Under the pieces are notes generated by a model. It was given only the letters and a program-made list of their open reading frames with translations, was not told where the DNA came from and did not search any database. DNA of 64,000 bases from JANMES01 sp038329865 (GTDB lineage: Bacteria; Planctomycetota; Phycisphaerae; Tepidisphaerales; Tepidisphaeraceae): contig JBBQNK010000004.1 of NCBI GenBank assembly GCA_038329865.1, positions 78,706 through 142,705 on the forward strand. Direction: 5' to 3'. How positions within the stretch are numbered: the stretch's first letter is position 1; each line of letters opens with the position of its first letter. Below, in pieces: positions 1 to 8,810 of the stretch. Both the position numbers and the translations under genes were made by a program.

Positions 1-1
1 C

Positions 2-631
2 CTGCTCGTCGTCGACAAACCGCCCGGTCTACTGACCAGCACCGGCCCGCGCGAGAAACGCCCGACGGCGCTCGCAATCGTTCAGAATTACCTCGCCGGT
101 GACCGCCGAGCCAAGGCCGGGCTGGTTCACCGGCTCGATCGCGACGCCTCCGGTCTGCTCGTCTTCGCCAAGTCCGCCGCGGCGTTTGATTCGCTCAAGT
201 CGCAGTTCTTCCATCACTCGGTAGGCCGGGTGTACGAAGCGATAGTTCACGGCCGCCCGCGCGACGAGGAGGGGACGATCGAGTCGAACCTCGTGGAGTC
301 CAAGGAAGGAAAAGTCTTCGTCGCCCGCGATTCCGGCAGCGGCCAACTCGCTGTCACGCATTTCAAAGTGATGGAATTCCGCGACGGTTTCTCCCGCGTT
401 TGCGTAAAGCTGGAGACGGGGCGGAAGCATCAGATTCGCGTGCATTTGAGCAGCCGGGGAAACCCGGTGGCGGGCGATACCGTCTACGGGCCGCAACCGC
501 CGAAGCGGGATCAACTTCAACTGCGCGCGATCGAACTCGATCTGGATCATCCGCGGACGGGGAAGCGAATGGAGTTTCGAGCCGCGGGATTCAGCCAGGG
601 CACTGCTCCGACAGATGCATCGTCATCCTGA
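2..631 (+). CDS. RluA-family pseudouridine synthase (5' partial)
   Basis: The frame is open from the window edge, so the N-terminus is missing. It begins LLVVDKPPGLL, followed by the RluA catalytic motif HRLDRDASGLLVFAK, in which the aspartate after HRL attacks the target uridine. The C-terminal half holds ETGRKHQIRVHL and AGDTVYG, also typical of the family. The enzyme isomerises specific uridines in rRNA or tRNA to pseudouridine; the target cannot be told from this fragment. The stop codon TGA (629..631) and the last serines lie inside the repeat at 620..698, so the native C-terminus may have been rewritten by that insertion. Confidence 0.9.
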   Translation: MLVVDKPPGLLTSTGPREKRPTALAIVQNYLAGDRRAKAGLVHRLDRDASGLLVFAKSAAAFDSLKSQFFHHSVGRVYEAIVHGRPRDEEGTIESNLVESKEGKVFVARDSGSGQLAVTHFKVMEFRDGFSRVCVKLETGRKHQIRVHLSSRGNPVAGDTVYGPQPPKRDQLQLRAIELDLDHPRTGKRMEFRAAGFSQGTAPTDASSS

Positions 632-698
632 GGTACTCCGAAGGATCTAGCCTGATCGCGCAGGACGCTAGATCCTTCGGAGTGCTTCAGGATGACGA
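620..698. repeat. Family A inverted repeat, copy 1
   Basis: A hairpin whose left arm starts TCGTCATCCTGAGGTACTCC and whose right arm is nearly its reverse complement, around a short unrelated loop. It overlaps the 3' end of the pseudouridine synthase gene and supplies its stop codon. The other copies are at 2641, 30357, 43749, 44766 and 52735. Confidence 0.92.
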
Positions 699-850
699 GA
701 CCGCGCGGCACATGAATCAACAAAAATAATGCAATCGAATCAAAAGCAACAACTCGCCGGTAATAGATCGCCCCGCCTGCGCAAATCGTCTTCCCACCCA
801 TAGAGACGACCCGAAGAAGCGGGGCGAGCAGTTGCTACATCCCTCGCGAA

Positions 851-1699
851 CTAGTGCGGCGCCGTCGCCAGTTGCGGCGTGCCGCAGGGGCCGCCGTCGT
901 TATTCGCCTGGATGTGGCGAATGCGTTGGCCCGCGAAATCGTAGATGTCGTAGTGCTGGCTCATCTCGGCTGTGCTCTGCGGAACGTAGTGGCAGATGAG
1001 CGAGCGGCGGAAGCGGTCCTTGCTCGTGTTCGGGCCCGAGCCGTGAATCGTTTGGCCGTTGAAGAAGAGCACGTCGCCCGGCTGCATGATCGGGAGCACG
1101 GCGTGCTTGCCTTCGGGAATGTCGACGTGTTCGGTGGTGAAGTAGAGCTTCGGATCGGATTTATCCGGGCACTGGATGGCGTACGACCCGGTGTCGGGCA
1201 CGCACATCATGCCGCCGTTGTTTTCGTCACAGGTGTCGAGCGCGAGCCAGGCGGCCATGCACGTGCCGGGCTTCACGCGAAGGTAGAAATTGTCCTGGTG
1301 AAAGTCCTGCCCGCGTGCGCCGGGGGGCTTGAAGTAGAACATGCTCTGCACGGCGTACGGGGCTTCGCCCATCAACTGCGTGAGGACGGATTCGACGCGG
1401 GCATCGGTCATGAACTTCATCGCGACAGGGCCGACGGCGTGCTCGGGATGTTTGTGCGGGTGCATCATGCGGGGGTAGAACGCGAGCGGGTCGGCGGCGT
1501 CGTACACGTCGCGGGTTCCGTCGACTTTTCCACGGCGGATTTCGGACATCCCTTCGACCGGGCCGTTGCGGTTCATTTCCATGAACGCCTCGCGGACGAG
1601 GGCGGCTTCTTCGGGGGTGAAAAGCCCGCGAATAATGACGAATCCGTCACGGCGGAACTCGGCCATCTGCTTTTCAGTCACAATGCTCGTTTCGACCAT
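851..1699 (-). CDS. Phytanoyl-CoA dioxygenase family protein (PhyH)
   Basis: A 282-residue non-haem Fe(II)/2-oxoglutarate oxygenase. The iron-binding triad is visible as H134-x-D136 in FHQDNFYL and H219 in NGQTIHGSG, with a 2-oxoglutarate-binding arginine about R231/R232 in DRFRRSL. Length and motif spacing are normal for the family. Members hydroxylate varied small molecules and the substrate cannot be inferred here. The gene is divergent from a cupin-AraC regulator, and 92 bp separate the two starts, so that regulator may control it (inference). Confidence 0.88.
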   Translation of the reverse strand: MVETSIVTEKQMAEFRRDGFVIIRGLFTPEEAALVREAFMEMNRNGPVEGMSEIRRGKVDGTRDVYDAADPLAFYPRMMHPHKHPEHAVGPVAMKFMTDARVESVLTQLMGEAPYAVQSMFYFKPPGARGQDFHQDNFYLRVKPGTCMAAWLALDTCDENNGGMMCVPDTGSYAIQCPDKSDPKLYFTTEHVDIPEGKHAVLPIMQPGDVLFFNGQTIHGSGPNTSKDRFRRSLICHYVPQSTAEMSQHYDIYDFAGQRIRHIQANNDGGPCGTPQLATAPH

Positions 1700-1754
1700 C
1701 GAATTGCTCCGGTTAAGGGGACTCAGTAATCGTATCCTCCCGCCGCCGAACGGC

Positions 1755-1783
1755 TATACAATGTTCGGGCCAAATAATATAAT
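1755..1783 (+). promoter_or_regulatory. Predicted promoter of the AraC-type gene
   Basis: TATACA (1755..1760) and TATAAT (1778..1783) are separated by exactly 17 bp. Only 8 bp separate the -10 box from the ATG at 1792, so the transcript would begin at or within a base or two of the start codon. No Shine-Dalgarno sequence fits in between. Confidence 0.6.
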
Positions 1784-1791
1784 ATCCTGCT

Positions 1792-2619
1792 ATGCCGGAT
1801 CGTTATCAGACGCCACATCTCGATGTAACGACGCTAGTGACCGGCCATTTCCATCAAAAATCAGGCTACTCCGCTTGGCGCGATCGCGGCACGAACGACT
1901 GGCTTCTCATCTACACCGTCAGCGGCAAAGGGCGATTCGGCTATCCGGGCGGCGAACTCATCGCCGAGCCGGGCGATTGGGTGCTGCTTCGCCCGGGCAC
2001 GCTGCACGATTACGGAGTCGAATCGTCACTTAAAGATTGGGATTTGCTCTGGGCGCACTTCCAGGCGCGAACGCATTGGCTCCCGCTCTTGCGATGGCCG
2101 GCGGCGCATCAGGGATTGATGCGGCTGCAGATCGCCGACGCTGCCGTCGCGACGCGGGCGGTCGATCGATTCTTCCAAGCCCACCAACTCGCCATCGGCG
2201 CGCAGCCCAGCCGTGACATGCTCGCGATGAACGCGCTGGAAGAAGTGCTCCTCTGGTGCGACCAGTCCAACTCCCTCGGCCCGCGCGCGATCGACCCGCG
2301 CGTGCAATCAGCGATGAATTATCTCGTTCAAAACTTGCACGAGAAGCTCACGCTCAACTCAGCGGCGGATTTTGTGGGATTGTCAGTCTCGCGGTTTTCG
2401 CACCTGTTCAAAGCAGAGACCGGCCGAACGCCTCAGCAGTTTTTAGAGAGCCAGCGGCTCGACCGGGCGGCCCAACTCCTGCAGCGAACGAATTTCAGCA
2501 TCAAGCAGATTGCGATGGCGGTGGGATTCGACAGCCCGTTTTATTTTTCGTTGCGGTTTAAGGCGAAGTTGAAGGCCAGCCCGAAAGCATACCGCGATCG
2601 GAATCGCGTCGAGGCTTAG
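1792..2619 (+). CDS. AraC-family transcriptional regulator with cupin sensor domain
   Basis: 275 residues. The N-terminal half (about 1-150) is an AraC-type cupin, with GDWVLLRPGTLHDYGVE resembling the sugar-binding arm and barrel. The last 100 residues carry two helix-turn-helix motifs, including LSVSRFSHLFKAETGRTP and the family signature IKQIAMAVGFDSPFYFSLRF. Such proteins sense a small molecule and activate nearby promoters. Its divergent partner is the PhyH dioxygenase. ATG at 1792 is preferred because a TATAAT box sits just upstream. Confidence 0.9.
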   Translation: MPDRYQTPHLDVTTLVTGHFHQKSGYSAWRDRGTNDWLLIYTVSGKGRFGYPGGELIAEPGDWVLLRPGTLHDYGVESSLKDWDLLWAHFQARTHWLPLLRWPAAHQGLMRLQIADAAVATRAVDRFFQAHQLAIGAQPSRDMLAMNALEEVLLWCDQSNSLGPRAIDPRVQSAMNYLVQNLHEKLTLNSAADFVGLSVSRFSHLFKAETGRTPQQFLESQRLDRAAQLLQRTNFSIKQIAMAVGFDSPFYFSLRFKAKLKASPKAYRDRNRVEA

Positions 2620-2640
2620 AGAAGTTCACCTTCACGTAGA

Positions 2641-2719
2641 TCGTCATCCTGAGGTACTCCGAAGGATCTAGCCGATTGCGCAGCGAGGCTAGATCCTTCG
2701 AAGTACCTCAGGATGACGA
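2641..2719. repeat. Family A inverted repeat, copy 2
   Basis: Near-perfect arms (TCGTCATCCTGAGGTACTCC left, reverse complement right). Outside them lies a further pair, TTCACCTTCAC and GTGAAGGTGA, which lengthens the stem. It lies between two convergent genes, a position where it could act as a transcription barrier. Confidence 0.92.
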
Positions 2720-2769
2720 TGACGAAAAATTATGCGACACAAGTGAAGGTGAGACGCTCTAGCAGCGAC

Positions 2770-3594
2770 TCAATTATCCCAGTACCCGACGGTTCGGCGA
2801 ATGCCTTTTCGCGTCAACACGAGCAATACGATCGCAGCGATGCATTTAAGTAGTCCCAATCCGCGCAGGCCCAGCGTCGCGAGCAAAATGAATCGATCGT
2901 GATTTTTCATCCCGTCCAGGAGCGTGAAAGACCCTTCGCACAGCAGCAGATTCACCGGCAGGCTGAGCCAGAACGCGATCGTCAGCAGGCGGCTGAGCTC
3001 TCGGCGGGGCGTTCGATCGATAATTCGACGGAGAAGAATCCACAACACCGATTGGCTAACAACCAACGCAATACTCGCAACGACGATTTTGGCGAACACG
3101 CCGTTGTCTTTTGCGAAGTCCCAGAAATAGCTCTTCGGCACGATGCCGAAGCCGATGTAAAGGATCGTCGACAAAAGCAGAATCCGTGCGACGCCGCGGC
3201 GGCGGCTGAGGAGCGAGCCGGACGTTTCCGGCTGCGCCAGTAACGCGGTGCCGGCGAAAAACGTCAGCCAGCCGGCGAGCGATAAGAAGAATTTCAGGAA
3301 TCTCGTTTCGACGAACTCAGCCTTTGGGTCGACGATGGCTGTAATCTGGATGGCGTTCCAGACGGCGATAATCGCGTACGCCAGCATCACAAATGCAATG
3401 CCGAGCATCATCTTTCGGGTCCAGGTCGATTCCGCGTCGCGTAAGTGATCGCCCAGCAGCGAATACCCTGCGAGCTTGCCGCAGCTCGGGCAATTATCGA
3501 GCGTGTTGACTCCACGGAGGCTCTGGCCGCAGTAAATGCAGTTTTTATCGCCAATAATGGCTGCAGACGAAGATGGTTCTAATCGTTGAGGCAC
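2770..3594 (-). CDS. Membrane protein with N-terminal zinc ribbon
   Basis: 274 residues, function unknown. Residues about 19-45 form a zinc ribbon (CIYCGQSL ... CPSCGKLAG). About six hydrophobic segments follow, so the ribbon should face the cytoplasm next to a small integral membrane domain. The chosen start is GTG at 3594; the next in-frame ATG lies after the ribbon and would remove it. Zinc-ribbon membrane proteins of this kind are common in planctomycetes and mostly uncharacterised. Its neighbour frr starts a separate run on the same strand, so a shared role is not implied. Confidence 0.75.
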   Translation of the reverse strand: MPQRLEPSSSAAIIGDKNCIYCGQSLRGVNTLDNCPSCGKLAGYSLLGDHLRDAESTWTRKMMLGIAFVMLAYAIIAVWNAIQITAIVDPKAEFVETRFLKFFLSLAGWLTFFAGTALLAQPETSGSLLSRRRGVARILLLSTILYIGFGIVPKSYFWDFAKDNGVFAKIVVASIALVVSQSVLWILLRRIIDRTPRRELSRLLTIAFWLSLPVNLLLCEGSFTLLDGMKNHDRFILLATLGLRGLGLLKCIAAIVLLVLTRKGIRRTVGYWDN

Positions 3595-3657
3595 TGTTGC
3601 GACCTACGGCGGCCGCCCTCGGAAATAACCTCTGCGGATCCCCCCGCAGATTTGAAA

Positions 3658-4218
3658 CTACACGTCCATGATTTCTTTACGCTTATGCTCGACGATTTCA
3701 TCGAGCTTTGCTTCGTACGACTTGAGAAGTTCCTGGACCTGCTCCTTGCCTTTCTTGGCTTCGTCTTCGCCGAGAATGCCGCCTTTTTCTTCGGTTTCGA
3801 TCACCTTATTCGCGTCGCGGCGAGCGTTGCGGATCTGCACTTTGGATGTCTCGAGATGTCCCTTGGTCTGCCCGACCAGTTGCTGGCGGCGCTCCTGGCT
3901 GAGCGGGGGGAGGCGAAGGCGAAGCTGCTTGCCGTCGCTCTGCGCGGTCAGTCCCAACTTGCTTTCGCTGATCGCTTTTTCGATCGCCTTGAGATCCGAC
4001 TGAACGAACGGCTTGACGAGAATCTGCGTCGCCTCGGGCACGGCGATCATGGCAATCGACTTCAAATCCGTCAGCTGTTCGTAGTACATCACCTTAAGAT
4101 TTTCCACCAGCGCCGGCGATGCCCGCCCGGTGCGGATGCCGCGCAGCTCGTGCTTGAGGTGCTCGGCGGATTTCTCCAACTGTTCTTCGAATTCGAGCAG
4201 GATGTCGTCTAATGGCAT
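3658..4218 (-). CDS. frr: Ribosome recycling factor
   Basis: 186 residues, the usual length of RRF. It contains the family segments LKHELRGIRTGRASPALVEN and the C-terminal helix ending AKLDEIVEHKRKEIMDV. With EF-G it splits post-termination ribosomes in the cytoplasm. It follows pyrH with a 36 bp gap on the same strand, the order seen in the conserved rpsB-tsf-pyrH-frr cluster; rpsB and tsf are not next to it here. Confidence 0.97.
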   Translation of the reverse strand: MPLDDILLEFEEQLEKSAEHLKHELRGIRTGRASPALVENLKVMYYEQLTDLKSIAMIAVPEATQILVKPFVQSDLKAIEKAISESKLGLTAQSDGKQLRLRLPPLSQERRQQLVGQTKGHLETSKVQIRNARRDANKVIETEEKGGILGEDEAKKGKEQVQELLKSYEAKLDEIVEHKRKEIMDV

Positions 4219-4254
4219 GGCTGATTTCCTCTCTCCGCGAACTGCTTTTCCGCT

Positions 4255-5013
4255 CTACTTGGTCGGATTAATCTTCGTTCCGACCTTCTCGCCGCGAACC
4301 ACCCGGGCGATGTTGCCCGGCACGTTCATGTTGAACACCACCAGCGGCAGCTTTCGCTCCATGCACAAGGTGATGGCGGTCATATCCATCACCCGCAGCT
4401 TGTCGGCATGCACCTGCTCGTAGCTGATCTCATGATACAGCTTGGCGCTCGGGTTTTTCTTCGGGTCGGAATCGTAAATGCCATCGACCTTGGTGGCTTT
4501 GAGCACCACGTCCGCCTGGATTTCCGTCGCCCGCAACGCAGCACAGGTGTCGGTTGTGAAGAATGGATTCCCCGTGCCGGCCGCCAGGATGATAACGCGA
4601 TTTTTCTCTAAGTGCCGCACCGCCCGGCGGCGAATGAACGGTTCGCAGACGCTGTAAACGCTGATCGCGCTCAGCACCCGCGTCGGCTGGCCGTAGCTTT
4701 CCATCGTTTCTTGCAACGCCAGCGCGTTGATGACGGTGGCGAGCATGCCCATGTAGTCGGCGGTCGCGCGTTCGATTCGGCCGTCTTCGGCGAAGGTCGC
4801 CCCGCGGATGAAATTCCCGCCGCCGACTACGATCGCCAGTTGCACGCCCATCTTCGCGACAGAAACGCACTGCCTGGCGATGTCCTGCAGGTCTTCAGCG
4901 TTCAGGCCGAATCCGCCTTCGCCGGAGAAGCCTTCGCCGCTGATTTTGAGTAAAACACGCTTATAGATGGGAGAGCCGGTCGCCGCGGTAATATTGCTGG
5001 AAGAATCGGACAT
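4255..5013 (-). CDS. pyrH: UMP kinase
   Basis: 252 residues from ATG at 5013. The N-terminus YKRVLLKISGEGFSGEGGFG is the amino-acid-kinase phosphate-binding region of bacterial PyrH. GGGNFIRGA, RATADYMGMLATVINALA and TGNPFFTTDTCAALRA are family motifs. It phosphorylates UMP to UDP in pyrimidine nucleotide synthesis. The frame is open further upstream to 5106, but those residues do not belong to the family. The later ATG has GGAA a few bases before it and a TATAAT box about 10 bp upstream. Confidence 0.96.
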   Translation of the reverse strand: MSDSSSNITAATGSPIYKRVLLKISGEGFSGEGGFGLNAEDLQDIARQCVSVAKMGVQLAIVVGGGNFIRGATFAEDGRIERATADYMGMLATVINALALQETMESYGQPTRVLSAISVYSVCEPFIRRRAVRHLEKNRVIILAAGTGNPFFTTDTCAALRATEIQADVVLKATKVDGIYDSDPKKNPSAKLYHEISYEQVHADKLRVMDMTAITLCMERKLPLVVFNMNVPGNIARVVRGEKVGTKINPTK

Positions 5014-5023
5014 AAGTTCCGGG

Positions 5024-5029
5024 ATTATA
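5024..5029 (-). promoter_or_regulatory. Predicted -10 box of pyrH
   Basis: On the minus strand the bases read TATAAT, ending 10 bp before the pyrH ATG, so a transcript would have almost no leader. No good -35 hexamer is seen at 16-18 bp. Confidence 0.4.
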
Positions 5030-5106
5030 GCGATGTAGCGTCGAATCGAAAGAATCGGGGCCGGCGATTCACGCATTGGAGCGGGGAGTCCGATAAAGTA
5101 GGGCAC

Positions 5107-5625
5107 GTGAGCATCGTTTTGATCGGTTACCGAGGCAGCGGCAAAACCACGATCGGCCGGCTATTGGCGGATCGGCTGGGGTGGTCGTTCGTCGATAGCG
5201 ATGCGGAAATCGTGAAGCGCGCAGGTAAAACGATCAAATCGATCTTCGCCGACGACGGCGAGCCGGCGTTTCGCGACCTGGAGTCGGCCGTCGTGCTCGA
5301 ACTCGCCGGCCTGCAGGATCACGTGATCGCCCTCGGCGGCGGGGCGGTGATGCGCGAAGCGAATCGCGAAGCGATCGTCGGCAACGTGGCGGACGTCGTC
5401 TATCTTCATTGCGATGCAGAAACGCTCCACGCCCGAATCCACGCCGATCCTGCGACCGGCGACAATCGCCCGCATCTCACGCAGCACGGCGGCGGCATTG
5501 ACGAGATTCGCCAACTGCTCAACGGGCGCGAGCCGACTTATCTCGCGCTGGCGTCGATCGTCGTCGAAGTCGCGGCCCGCACGCCGGACCAGGCGGTCGA
5601 ACAGATTTTGGCGGAAATGATTTGA
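5107..5625 (+). CDS. aroK: Shikimate kinase
   Basis: 172 residues. Walker A is GYRGSGKTT; the shikimate-binding residues appear in VDSDAEI, FRDLES and LGGGAV; the lid region contains RPHLT. It phosphorylates shikimate at O3 in chorismate synthesis. The start is GTG at 5107, which places Walker A about nine residues in, as normal. It is divergent from pyrH and leads a plus-strand run with the prepilin peptidase, whose likely ATG is only 5 bp past the aroK stop. Confidence 0.95.
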   Translation: MSIVLIGYRGSGKTTIGRLLADRLGWSFVDSDAEIVKRAGKTIKSIFADDGEPAFRDLESAVVLELAGLQDHVIALGGGAVMREANREAIVGNVADVVYLHCDAETLHARIHADPATGDNRPHLTQHGGGIDEIRQLLNGREPTYLALASIVVEVAARTPDQAVEQILAEMI

Positions 5626-5630
5626 TTCTT

Positions 5631-6908
5631 ATGCAGGAAGCCGTCGCCATTATCTTTCTGTTCGCGTTCGGCGCCTGCGTCGGCAGCTTTCTGAACGTCG
5701 TCGTCTGGCGACTGCCGCGCGTGGAGGTGCCGGAAGGCACGGGAATGTGGCGGTCGCTGCTGCTCTCGTGGCAGGCGCTGTCTTACCCGCCGTCGCACTG
5801 CCCCAAGTGCAACCAGCGGCTGAAATGGTATGACAACCTGCCGGTTGTCGGCTGGATCAAGCTCGGCGGGAAGTGCCGGTATTGCAAAGAGTCGATCTCG
5901 CCGCGCTACCCGATCGTGGAAGCCGTCACAGGCGGAATCTTCGTTTTTTACTACGTCATGTTCTTCATCACGCAGACCGGCCCGTGCGTGATGAGCGGCG
6001 GTCCGCAGCGGTTCCTCACCCTCGAGCAGGATTGGCCGATCTACGTTCTATATATATTGACAGCCGCGGCGCTGCTGGCAGCGAGTTTGATCGACGCGGA
6101 ACTGTTCATGATCCCGATGGAGATCTGCTACTTCATCGCCGTGCTCGGGCTGTTCGTGCACACGCTGATTGATTCGCCCGGGACGCCCGGCGGGTTGATT
6201 TCATCGCCCGTCGCATCCGCCATGAGCATCGGCGGCGGGGCGGGGTTGCTGGTGAGCCTGGCGCTGCTCGGCCGAAAGTTCATGCCGCTGAGCTTTCCTA
6301 ATGGCGAGGTGCTCGAGGTCGATCGCGAACTCGTGGGAGCGGAAATCGAAGCCGCCAAATCGCGCGGCGAGACGCCTCCTGACATGCCGGTGCTGCTTAC
6401 CCGCGGCCAGGTGCGGACTGAAATCGGCAAGGAAATGCTCTTCCTGCTCCCGCCAATGTTCGGCGCGTTCATCGCGGCGGTGTTGGTGATTCGGGTGGGC
6501 TCGATCCAGGCGGCATGGTCGCACGCACTGACGTTTTCGCCGCTGGCGGGGTTTGCAGGATCGTTGCTGGGCGCGCTGGTGGGGGCGTTTGTGGTCTGGA
6601 TCGTGCGAATCCTCGCGACGTTGGCATTCGGGCGGATTGCGATGGGCTTGGGCGATGTGCACCTGATGTTCGGCGTCGGCGCGGTGCTCGGCCCGGGGGC
6701 GGCAACGGTGGCGTTCTTCCTGGCCCCGTTCTTCGGAATTGTCTTCGCCCTATACCGCTGGCTGAGCGGAAAAGGCCGTGAAGTGCCGTACGGCCCGTAT
6801 TTGAGTTTGGCCAGCGGGCTGGTCATGCTATTTTATTGTCCGATCCACGAGTACCTTCGCCCGGGGATGGAAGGGCTCATGGTCATCTTAAGTGGCCGCG
6901 CCTGGTAG
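5631..6908 (+). CDS. Prepilin peptidase (A24 family) with a large internal insertion
   Basis: 425 residues from ATG at 5631 (a TTG at 5622 would overlap aroK). The N-terminal domain has the four-cysteine zinc site CPKCNQRL ... CRYCKESISPRYP. The aspartyl protease residues appear as the Asp of LIDAELFMIP and the GxGD motif GLGDVHLMFGVG. It cleaves and methylates type IV pilin or pseudopilin leaders in the inner membrane, and the prepilin-like protein at 42739..43635 is a possible substrate. Typical members are about 260 residues; here roughly 140 extra residues, partly hydrophilic, separate the two catalytic aspartates. Confidence 0.88.
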   Translation: MQEAVAIIFLFAFGACVGSFLNVVVWRLPRVEVPEGTGMWRSLLLSWQALSYPPSHCPKCNQRLKWYDNLPVVGWIKLGGKCRYCKESISPRYPIVEAVTGGIFVFYYVMFFITQTGPCVMSGGPQRFLTLEQDWPIYVLYILTAAALLAASLIDAELFMIPMEICYFIAVLGLFVHTLIDSPGTPGGLISSPVASAMSIGGGAGLLVSLALLGRKFMPLSFPNGEVLEVDRELVGAEIEAAKSRGETPPDMPVLLTRGQVRTEIGKEMLFLLPPMFGAFIAAVLVIRVGSIQAAWSHALTFSPLAGFAGSLLGALVGAFVVWIVRILATLAFGRIAMGLGDVHLMFGVGAVLGPGAATVAFFLAPFFGIVFALYRWLSGKGREVPYGPYLSLASGLVMLFYCPIHEYLRPGMEGLMVILSGRAW

Positions 6909-6932
6909 TAGCCGCTTTGCGAAAGGCACTGC

Positions 6933-7283
6933 ATGTCTGACTTTTGGATCAAGCTCAAATTCTGGATTAAAACCACGCTGATCTCGGCACTGGTGATCTA
7001 CGTGCTGCTCTTCATATTCAAGAACAGCGGCGAGTCGGTGAAGTTCTGGTACTTCCCGCTGCAGGATTCACTGCAGACGTCGGTGCTCTACCTGACGGCG
7101 GGTGCTTTCATCACGGGGATCATCACTGCGATCCTTGTGAAGACGACGATCACCACGGTCAAACAGTTCCGCCTGATGAAGGCCTCCAAGGCGACCCGCG
7201 AAGTCGCCGAGATGCAGGCCAAGGCCGCCAAGCTGCAGACGCGCTCGACGACCACGGGGGCGCCTGATCCGACACAACTTTGA
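6933..7283 (+). CDS. Small two-TM protein, LapA/DUF1049-like
   Basis: 116 residues with two hydrophobic segments, about residues 12-30 and 50-68, separated by NSGESVKFWYFPLQD. A charged, Ala/Lys-rich cytoplasmic tail follows. This topology resembles LapA-domain (DUF1049) inner-membrane proteins linked to envelope assembly, but the match is only by pattern. It lies 24 bp after the prepilin peptidase and 61 bp before an OmpA-like lipoprotein. Confidence 0.6.
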   Translation: MSDFWIKLKFWIKTTLISALVIYVLLFIFKNSGESVKFWYFPLQDSLQTSVLYLTAGAFITGIITAILVKTTITTVKQFRLMKASKATREVAEMQAKAAKLQTRSTTTGAPDPTQL

Positions 7284-7344
7284 TTGACCTGTTCGCACGA
7301 ATGGATTGGAATAGCGACATTGAAGGACATTAAAAGGATTCAGC

Positions 7345-8025
7345 ATGAAAAAGTTCGGCGTGATTTGCCTGTTGTTTGTCGGTCTCTGCTCGGTCGGGTG
7401 TCAAAGCAAGTTGGCGGAGGAGAACGAAAATCTGTTCCGCCAGAATCAGGAACTCCAATCGAAACTGAATGAGTCCGACGCCAAGCTGCGTGCATCGGCC
7501 GACCCGTCGCAGTTGGCGGCGCTGCAGAGCCAGGTCGCCGATCGCGACAAGGCGCTGGCCGACCAGAACGCCAAGCTGCACGATCTGGAAATGCAACTCC
7601 GCCAACCCGCCGCCGCCGGTCCGGCTGACCCAGGCCTGGCCGGTATCGAGACAAGCTACAACCCCGCCGCCGGGCAGTTGACGGTGAACGTTCCCGGCGA
7701 CGTCCTCTTCGCCTCCGGCCAGGCCGAGCTGAAATCGTCAGCCACTGCCACGCTCGACAAAATCGTCGCGGCGATCAAAAAGGATTACGCCGGCAAAAAA
7801 ATCTACGTCGACGGATACACCGACACCGATCCAATCACCAAGACCAAGGACAAGTGGACGGATAACCTCGATCTCTCCGCCGCCCGCGCCCGCTCCGTCG
7901 CGGCGTACCTCACCGCCCACGGCCTGAGCGACAAAAACGTCTGGCCCCGCGCCTTCGGCGCCACCGCCGCTAAAGGCACCAAACCCAAGAGCCGGCGGGT
8001 GGAGATTGTGGTTCAGGTCAAGTAG
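7345..8025 (+). CDS. OmpA-like peptidoglycan-binding lipoprotein
   Basis: 226 residues. A lipoprotein signal ends in LCSVGC, so Cys is the likely lipidated residue. Residues about 25-90 are a polar helical or coiled-coil stalk (EENENLFRQNQELQSKLNES). The C-terminal OmpA domain starts at GDVLFASGQAEL and contains NLDLSAARARSVAAYL, the usual diaminopimelate-contacting region. It should tether the outer membrane or periplasmic face to peptidoglycan. The stop is followed by a hairpin element at 8031, which may end the operon. Confidence 0.9.
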   Translation: MKKFGVICLLFVGLCSVGCQSKLAEENENLFRQNQELQSKLNESDAKLRASADPSQLAALQSQVADRDKALADQNAKLHDLEMQLRQPAAAGPADPGLAGIETSYNPAAGQLTVNVPGDVLFASGQAELKSSATATLDKIVAAIKKDYAGKKIYVDGYTDTDPITKTKDKWTDNLDLSAARARSVAAYLTAHGLSDKNVWPRAFGATAAKGTKPKSRRVEIVVQVK

Positions 8026-8030
8026 GAAAA

Positions 8031-8098
8031 GGGGCAAGTATTCGGTGGCAAGGGGCAAGTAATGCAGGTGCGTTACTTGCCCCTTGCCCCTTGCCCCT
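8031..8098. repeat. Family C inverted repeat (GGGGCAA word)
   Basis: The left arm repeats GGGGCAAGTA with a variable spacer. The right arm is TTACTTGCCCCTTGCCCC-like, with three copies of the heptamer TTGCCCC. It fills the gap between the OmpA-like gene and hisH, and its right end abuts a TACTAT box upstream of hisH. Confidence 0.85.
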
Positions 8099-8112
8099 GA
8101 ATACTATCCCGT

Positions 8113-8724
8113 ATGCTCTCCATCATCGACTACGGCATGGCGAACCTCCGCTCGGTGCAGAAAGGCTTCGAGTCGGTCGGCGTGCGCGCCGAGATCATCT
8201 CGCAGGCGGAGCAGATCGAGCGGGCGGATAAAATCGTGCTGCCGGGCGTGGGGGCGTTCAAAGATGCCATCGTCACGCTGCGGAACAGCGGGCTCGTCGA
8301 GCCGATCCTTTCGCACATCAACAAGGGCAAGCCGTTCCTCGGGATCTGCCTCGGCCTGCAGATGCTGTTCGACGTCGGCTACGAAGACGGCGAACACCGC
8401 GGGCTCGGCGTGATCGGCGGCGCCTGCGTCCGGTTCGATGTAGACAAAACCCTCGGCCTGAAAGTGCCGCACATGGGGTGGAACCAGCTCGAGATCAAAA
8501 AGCCCTCGCCGCTGCTGCGCGATCTGCCGGCGGGGTGCGGCGTCTACTTCGTTCACAGCTTTCACGTCGTGCCGACTGACGCGAGCGTCATCGCAACCAC
8601 AACCGACTACGGGCGACCATTCGTGAGCAGCATTTGGCGCGATAACGTCGTCGCGACGCAATTCCATCCGGAAAAAAGTCAGAAAGTCGGCCTGCAAGTC
8701 CTCGCGAATTTTGCCGCCATGTAA
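8113..8724 (+). CDS. hisH: Imidazole glycerol phosphate synthase, glutaminase subunit
   Basis: 203 residues. The glutaminase nucleophile is the Cys of FLGICLGLQML. The catalytic His and Glu are in TQFHPEKS, and HMGWNQLE and YFVHSFHVVP are HisH signatures. It feeds ammonia to HisF in histidine synthesis. No other his gene is nearby, so it must pair with a HisF encoded elsewhere. The gene begins 14 bp after the family C hairpin, leaving little space for a promoter beyond TACTAT at 8102..8107. Confidence 0.95.
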   Translation: MLSIIDYGMANLRSVQKGFESVGVRAEIISQAEQIERADKIVLPGVGAFKDAIVTLRNSGLVEPILSHINKGKPFLGICLGLQMLFDVGYEDGEHRGLGVIGGACVRFDVDKTLGLKVPHMGWNQLEIKKPSPLLRDLPAGCGVYFVHSFHVVPTDASVIATTTDYGRPFVSSIWRDNVVATQFHPEKSQKVGLQVLANFAAM

Positions 8725-8810
8725 TCGCTTCCGACGCGGCGCTTCGACTCACTTTGAATTTCATCGCTGGCCGTGAGCGACGAATAAGCCTATCGTGTTG
8801 TATTGTGGAC

